A model generated the notes under the pieces. The model was not told where the DNA came from, searched no databases, and saw only the letters and a list, made by a program, of their open reading frames with translations. This document shows positions 57,750 through 64,000 of a DNA stretch of 64,000 nt, piece after piece (the first letter of the stretch is position 1; every line of letters starts with the position of its first letter). Origin of the DNA: Melastoma dodecandrum (Eukaryota > Streptophyta > Magnoliopsida > Myrtales > Melastomataceae). Made by a program: the position numbers and the translations under genes. The stretch covers positions 1,329,501 through 1,393,500 of the forward strand of contig JARUPY010000154.1 of NCBI GenBank assembly GCA_029817715.1, read 5' to 3'.

Positions 57750-59107
57750 TTATTCTAAAGGGGCCTGCTGGAGGTGCAAGAATCGCGCCCCCTGCATGAC
57801 ACCTCGTTTGAGGAATTTTAAATCGGGGTCCTTGAATTGGCTGCTGCATGATGATAACACCTGGGCTATTGGACTTATGGCTCTCTCTTTTGATTAAGCT
57901 ACATGGTCTAAGATGGGAAAATGGGCCAGATATAACTTCTATGTACGAGGTCGTAGTATAGAATCAGGGAATAGGCTGGTAGGCCGCTAGCTTAGTTTAT
58001 TTCAGCCTTGGCCAGGGTCACTTATTTTGGCTTTTAGACACGTGAACCTTGGACTTGTCAAGCCTAAGGTAAGTAGGACTTGTAATTATTTTTTTTTCAT
58101 GAATATTTACTTTAAAAGCCAATAGGGCTGCTGTCTGCTTTTCCTGAAGGGGAAAATTTGATCCTTGGTGTGGGTTGAGTTCCTTTGTCCCGGCCACCTG
58201 GGGGTTTCCATGGTCGAACTTTTTGTTTGGTCTTTTGCTTGCTTTGTTATCCATAATCTGTTATGTCAGTCCTAGTGACGAATGAAGTGAACTCAGTTTT
58301 TAGTCATGGATAGTATGATATTCTAAAACTCGGGTGACCCCCCTTGCCCAAGCCTCCCATTGTTTCTCTTTATTGGTTGTCCGGAGAGTACTGGAATTTC
58401 TTATGAAGGTGCATCTTTTTTTTTTCTGTGAATTCTATTTAATTAGGTTTGCGATCTCGGGGATATCTTAAGAATATCGAACTAGATATCTTTTCTTGTA
58501 TCCAACTGGGGCTTATTATTATGATGATTACCTTATGTTATTAGAATTTGTGAGCCAGAATCAAATCACCATAAATATATTGTTTACTTCTATACTTTAT
58601 ATAGAATTAAGAAACTCATATTTTTACATTGTTTTTTTCATGAACCTCAAGTTGCTAAGTTATTATGTTTAATTATTTGAAGACTTTATTAATCTTTTTT
58701 AAGAGTATTACTTTTTTAGATAATAAATTTAATGAAGATAAAATTAATAAATTCACAAGTTATCACGTGCGGACATACAGTAATTGGGTCTCGAACAATA
58801 GCTGGCGAATTGATACTTACGCCATAAATAATAGTTTATATCATCGAGAGCTCCCCGTTGCTTGCGCCGATAAGTCAAACCAACATACGACATTAATTTA
58901 ATCATTCCTTCTCTTAAAACGAGTAGCTGACTTCGGCCGATATGCATGTATATTGTCATATAGTCTAATTTAAAATTTAATATTAAGAGTTTGCTAACAA
59001 AAAGATGTAATATAAACGAATACAAGCTTCTTATGCGGCATTTATTCGAATCTCATCATCGGCTTATACCTCATTACCTAATCATGTGCTGTCATTGCCA
59101 GTCGATG
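57750..59107. other. Intergenic, AT-rich, no gene recognised
   Basis: No gene or clear repeat found. Confidence 0.55.
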
Positions 59108-59440
59108 CAATCACAAAGTATAGAATAATAATTAATGACTAAGTCTAAGTCTTCTACCTTCGACGTGAAACAACTCCAAAAACTTGTTTAGGAAAGACAG
59201 CGATATGCAAATCTTCCACAATCACAAAGTATAGAATAATAATTAATGACTATGTCTAAGTCTTCTACCTTCGACGTGAACAACTCCAAAAACTTGTTTA
59301 GGAAAGACAGCTATATGCAAATCTTCCACAATCACAAAGTATAGAATAATAATTAATGACTAAGTCTAAGTCTTCTACCTTCGAGGTGAAACAACTCCAA
59401 AAACTTGTTCAGGAAAGACAGCAATATGCATATCTTCCAC
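59108..59440. repeat. 110-111-bp tandem repeat, three copies
   Basis: Copies start at 59108, 59219 and 59329, each opening CAATCACAAAGTATAGAATA. The second lacks one A. The third overlaps the first codons of the TIR-NBS open frame and diverges after about 59440. Confidence 0.92.
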
Positions 59441-62400
59441 TTGTACATATCTTTCGGCATCAGTATCCTCAACCTCTGGTAGACTACACATCGGAACCGA
59501 GATGTCAGCAATCGGCCCGTATTGCTGCTTGGTCCGATAGTATGGAGCGTGACGTCTTCCTATCCTTCCGTGGAGAAGACAACCATGGCCGCGGAGACTT
59601 TGTCGGCCACTTGAACGCCGCCTTAAACCGCGGGGGAATAACCACCTTCTTTGCCGACGAGTCGCTAAAGATAGGGCAAGACATATCCTGCGAGATCAGG
59701 AGGGCTATAGAGAACTCAAGGATAGCTATAGTTGTCCTCTCGGAGAACTTCCCATCCTCGAGGTGGTGCCTGGACGAGCTCGCTAAGATCTGCGAGTGCA
59801 AGGAGGCTCGGGGGCTCGCGGTGAAGCCCGTATTTTACAACGTCGAGCCTTCTGATGTCAGGGGGCTCAATGGGCGATTTGGAGATGCGTTTAAGGAATC
59901 TTCCAAGAGGGTTGTTCGCGATGGAACACCAGAGAGAGTGAAGAAATGGGAAAAGGCGTTGAATCAAGTGGGGAATTCGACGGGATGGGAGTCGACGAAA
60001 TGGTATGCCACCCTCGCACTCTCGTAAATTCACTTTCTTCTTCGATTTATATTTCCTTCATTAATTTTCTTGTTACACTAACAGTTAGTGTTAAAGTCCA
60101 ATTAAAAATTTTTAACCCTTTTCAACAAACCCCGCAGCGGAAGAAAGCTTTTGTAAAACATAACCGTATATACAGGAGTACGAATGTGATTGCGACTTGT
60201 TAGATAGTTATCACTCAGACGTAACGTAGTAGCGATTACAGAGGGTGATACGTAATCTACCTTTTATAGTATAGACCAGAAGGTTCTGCACCACAGATGA
60301 TTGAGTTGCATAGCACAGACCAGAAAGTTTTGTACCAAAAGTGTCAATCCTCTACAACTCAATCTGGAGGTTCTATACCAAAAGTGACTGATTTCACAGT
60401 ACAAATAGAAAGGTTTTGTACCACAATGACTCGGTGCATATGTTAACATGATTAACAAGGTGTTTGGATGTTTCCCTCTAGTGGTGTCATTGCCTGCATA
60501 GCTCCTTATTGCGACTTCCGTTGTGCGATCCCCTCGGGACAACGACTTCGTTGCATGCCCCATGTGAGCACATATCAAACCTTACACAAGCAGACAATAA
60601 CCCCTGTCCAAAGATAGATTTTCCCTTCGGCGGCTCTACACAACCTATGCGAACCCCACGGAAGCACGTGGCAAGCCCTACTCAAGCACGTAGCAAGTCC
60701 TACGCAAGCATGCAACAAGCCCCACGTAAGCAGATAATAGCCTATGTCCTAAGTTCCTGCACACACAGAACGCTACACTACATAAGCTGGTTAGTCCCTC
60801 ACCTTCTGTGCTCTTGGGGTATCTTCCTTTCTCTCCGGCCCACTGCACATTGGCCACGCCAGTCTCCAACCTCACGCTTCCACCAACGTCTCTCGCAACC
60901 TCCAACCAGGAGTCCCTCATGGCCCCTAGGTCACTCTCCCAGAAAATTTCACCAACGCTACAGCCTTCTCCAGCTCACGTCCCTCGTGTATGACTAACTC
61001 TCAAACGAACCAATGTTTAGAAGCTCTCAGCATTCTCTGTGTATTTTTCACTATGATACACAATTAATTCACCAACAACTGACACGAGAGAATGTGGTTG
61101 AATGACTCTAATTATACAAGAAATTCTAAGTCTAAACGTAGAAGGTAATCTTGATAAATCAGCCTTCTGCAAACAAAGACAATAAAAGATTAGATAAGAT
61201 TACAATTTATTATTTACAAAAACGTCACACCCAGGGAGATATTCTTTAGGTAATCCTATCATATCAATAGGATTATGATTTGATGATTTTTCCCATAAAT
61301 ACTACGAAGGTTCTGGCTGAAACTGATCGGCAACTTTCTGCGAATGAAAATAATCTAAGATATATTCCATAAGCACCAAATTCGATTTCATTATGTTTAG
61401 GATGTTTATTTCAATGAACCTAGACATATGACATGGATAATCATCCCAAATAACTGTTCATTAGGTTGGAGACAACCTTGCAGAATCTTACCAGGTGATA
61501 TATTTTCTTCCATGGAAAATATAATTCCTATTATGATTATTTGGAAACATAATCCTGAGATTTTGATCAAATTAATATACTGATCAATTTCTTTTCATTT
61601 TATAATTAATCAATCATTTAATTACCTGAGTAGCTTCGTAGATATTTGATTTCTGTTTCACATAAGGTCAAGACTTATCATCAAAACCTATTCAACACTT
61701 CTTCAACCATTTGACTAGAAAGAGGAGAAAAGGGAAGAAAACCTCTCTCCGATAGAATTAAGATATCTCAAATAAAAATGAACTCTTTAGCTACGACAGA
61801 TACGTCATGCTTGAAGCGAGTTGTTTACTTATTATATGAAGAGAATAATATTTAACGTAGGCAGGTTTTACCATCAGCATGAAAGCGTAGTTTCTGAAGT
61901 TGCGTCTAGATGTCGACCCTCTTCCACCTTTTCTAGAAAGTAAAACCTCATCCCACATGGAAAAGTAGAAATTGAGACGATGAACTTTTAGTATTCGTGT
62001 AAAATAAAGTGTTATGCAGCTCCCCATCAGTTGACTCGGCCACCGCGGTCGAAGAGTAAGATAAGGATGGGAGTCGGGCGGTGAACCAAAGATGGATCGT
62101 CTTGGTAATAAGTAATCTGTCATCAAGGGTTGACTTTGGAACTTCTTTCTTTCTTTCTTTTCTTGGTGATGGATAAAGCAAGTTTGGGAGTCAACTCTCG
62201 AAGGCGATACCCAGTTCAACCGAAGCCAAACATTAATATTAAAAAATTTAAAGAGTATTCGAAAATTTTATGAACATCTAATTGGAGACTTCAATGACTT
62301 TGTAACAAACTGTTGTAAAGACTCGAAATTATATGTTAAATATGTTGTAAACATTTCGTGCCATTAAAATTAAGGTGTGCTTTTATCAAGGTAGCATTTC

Positions 62401-63796
62401 GGTAAATCGAGGAGATGGGTAGACCTTAGAAAATTGTGTTTGAAGATTTGATACATATGATGGGTATACCCTTGCTGTTGGATTAGCCTTTCGACTCGGA
62501 TAGATTAGTCAGGATCGAATGAGCCTGTGGAATCAGTAATTCATCATTAGCACTGTTGTACCGTATCCACGAACACGCTGGACTGATAGATATGGACGCT
62601 CTGTGCAAGGAGAACAATGATAGGTTACGCAGTTATAACTTAGAAAAAACTGGTGGGTGAAGGGGTATTTCTCTTGTTCTTCTGATGAGTTTCTGTTCCA
62701 TGGCAGGCGTGAGCCTAAGCTGATTTCACGGATTGTTCGACTCATATCCATGTCAGTGAACAACGCATTCTCGAACATTACATCTTATACCGTCGGGATT
62801 GATAGACGTGCCAAGTTTATTGAGGATAAGCTAGAGATTGGATCAACAGGGACAAGAAAACTAGGGATATGGGGGATGAGCGGGATAGGCAAGACCACGA
62901 CGGCATTGTTTGTGTATGAGAAGGTTTGCCATCAGTTTTCTGCAAGCAGCTTCATAGCCGACGTAGGGAAAGTCTCCAAAAGTGCAGGTGGGATGGCAAC
63001 TTTACAAAAGCAGCTTCTAGTGGAGATCTTAGAAGACGAGAGTATAGAAGTTTTCAACAACCATGAAGGGAGAAAACTGATAAGTCGGCGATTGAGGCAC
63101 CTAGACATCTTGCTTGTCGTTGATGGTGTTGATACACATGAACAACTTAGAGATCTTGTTGGAGACACCGGATGGTTTGGCCCTAAAAGTCGAATTATCA
63201 TCACAACCACCGATAAGCATTTACTTATGACAAGTGGGGCAGATTACATTTACGAAGTCGAAATACTCGGCATGCATGATGCACGTACACTCTTCCAGAA
63301 TTATGCTCACATAGTGCCAGAGATGGTCAACGAGGAATACGAGTCCCTGTCTAAAGAAGTTGTGAGGTACTGCGGGGGCCTCCCACTTGCGCTCGAAGTG
63401 TTGGGATCCTTCTTTGCCGCCAGGGGCCCCGAGGAATGGAGAAGCGCTCTTGACCAACTTAAGGACATCCCTAATAAAGACATCCTATCAAGACTTAAAA
63501 TCAGTTATGATGGACTGAACGATGAACAGAAGAAAACATTCCTTTACGTCTCATGCATCTTAGAGAGGGACTCGGAGGACCATGTGGTATTCTTGCTAGA
63601 TTGTCTTGGTTTGCACCCGAAAATTAATTTAGAGGTTCTCAAGGAGAAATGCCTGGTAAAGCTCTCATGGGGCCGCATCCGGATGCATAGAAAACTGCAG
63701 GAATTGGGTAGATGCATTGCTCATCAACATCATGCGAATGAACACCTAGTTTTGTTGTCCATCGAGGATATTCAGAATTTACTGGACCGGAATGCC
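59356..63796 (+). CDS. TIR-NBS resistance-like protein, 5' two exons (LRR part not in window)
   Basis: Exon 1 (59356 or 59542 to 60001) holds the TIR domain: RDVFLSFRGEDN, the catalytic-Glu region SSRWCLDELAKI and KPVFYNVEPSDVR. The first ATG lies in the tandem repeat; the second (59542) starts just before the TIR fold and is the safer start. GT at 60002 and AG at 62706 join in phase to exon 2 (62707-63796), beginning REPKLISRIV. Exon 2 is NB-ARC: P-loop GMSGIGKTTT, kinase-2 LLVVDGVD, RNBS-B SRIIITTTDKHLL, GLPLALEVLGS. A GTAAGT donor follows at 63797. The kinase-2 second Asp is Gly, and the MHD motif reads MHR. TIR-NBS-LRR proteins sense pathogen effectors in the cell, and the TIR domain acts as an NADase when assembled. 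Confidence 0.9.
60002..62706 (+). other. Long intron of the TIR-NBS gene, with small tandem repeats
   Basis: 2705 bases with no coding domain. 60270-60440 has four decayed copies of a 43-bp unit (each with CCAGAAGGTTCTGTACCA-like sequence). 60661-60735 has about three and a half copies of a 22-bp unit opening AAGCACGTGGCAAG. The rest is AT-rich. Confidence 0.7.
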
Positions 63797-64000
63797 GTAA
63801 GTTCATCTCCTTCCAAGGTCGTTTGCTATTCTCTTCACGCACACTGTACAGTCATGAAACATAGCCTTGCATTGATATATATGTCAGGGGATGGCTGCTA
63901 CAGAGAGCATAAAGCTACTTTTACAAGGACACGAATCAACCCTGATGCAAATCAATCTCAGGGTGTTCAAAAAGTTTCCTCGGCTTAAACTCCTAATTAT
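63797..64000 (+). other. Start of the next TIR-NBS intron, cut by the window edge
   Basis: The frame stays open to 63988, but after the GTAAGT donor its residues no longer resemble the family, so this is probably intron. LRR exons would be expected downstream. Confidence 0.5.

Noticed and set aside
60509..60997. 162-residue ORF inside the TIR-NBS intron
   Set aside because: It runs through the 22-bp tandem repeats and has no domain; intron position and composition argue against coding.
63797..63988. Extension of the TIR-NBS exon to the stop at 63988
   Set aside because: A strong GTAAGT donor at 63797 and loss of family resemblance after it indicate intron read-through.

Overview
The window is nuclear DNA of a core eudicot plant. 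The evidence is spliced genes with plant introns, a PPR gene, a PR-1 cluster, NAC and type I MADS genes, an XTH, an alpha-tubulin, a TIR-NBS resistance gene, and Ty1/copia, Ty3/gypsy and LINE retrotransposon sequence. The species cannot be named from the sequence. All exon models were read by eye from splice sites and family conservation, without transcripts or database searches.

Layout. 1-3650: 3' half of a decayed Ty1/copia element whose 3' LTR abuts the last exons of an ent-kaurenoic acid oxidase (KAO, CYP88A) gene at 3662-4077. 5067-5330: a decayed CYSTM-like small gene. 6110-13990: a tandem segmental duplication with two divergent NAC genes (minus strand) and two internally deleted NAC remnants. 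14194-16800: a phosphoglycerate-mutase-like gene without its usual last exon. 19420-20970: an intronless P-class PPR gene. 22132-27820: four PR-1 copies, three intact and one pseudogene. 28015-29268: an XTH. 31569-32933: an acidic single-pass membrane protein. 33400-34110: an AGL62-like MADS gene. 35120-37130: an intact alpha-tubulin gene.

37281-48577 is a young, complete 11.3-kb Athila/Tat-type gypsy element with 1370-bp LTRs differing at two positions and a perfect 5-bp target duplication (GGGGT). It inserted upstream of alpha-tubulin, between the old TATA-like box (right flank) and the 5' leader (left flank). Its 3' LTR promoter points into the tubulin gene.

49232-50498 is a related solo LTR, followed by a repeat-rich stretch (50500-53520), two ginkbilobin-like (Gnk2/DUF26) secreted protein genes (53798-54250 and 56120-56572), a LINE fragment (57360-57749), and a TIR-NBS gene (59356 to the window edge) whose NB-ARC motifs deviate at two key acidic positions.

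The most unusual structure is a family of palindromes with a TGCAGCTGCA core, 29 exact copies in all. They occur as pairs 21-22 bp apart, and the pairs repeat every 62-75 bp. They lie in U3 of both gypsy LTRs, in U3 of the oppositely oriented solo LTR, and again inside the element just upstream of its third (env-position) ORF, where a TATA-like box and a consensus splice donor follow. The intra-pair spacing and most inter-pair spacings are near whole helical turns, and the palindrome arms change on both sides together. This looks like an ordered array of sites for a dimeric factor, used both in the LTR promoter and in a candidate internal promoter.

Defence-related families (PR-1, Gnk2, TIR-NBS) recur across the window, each with tandem copies or repeat expansions next to it.
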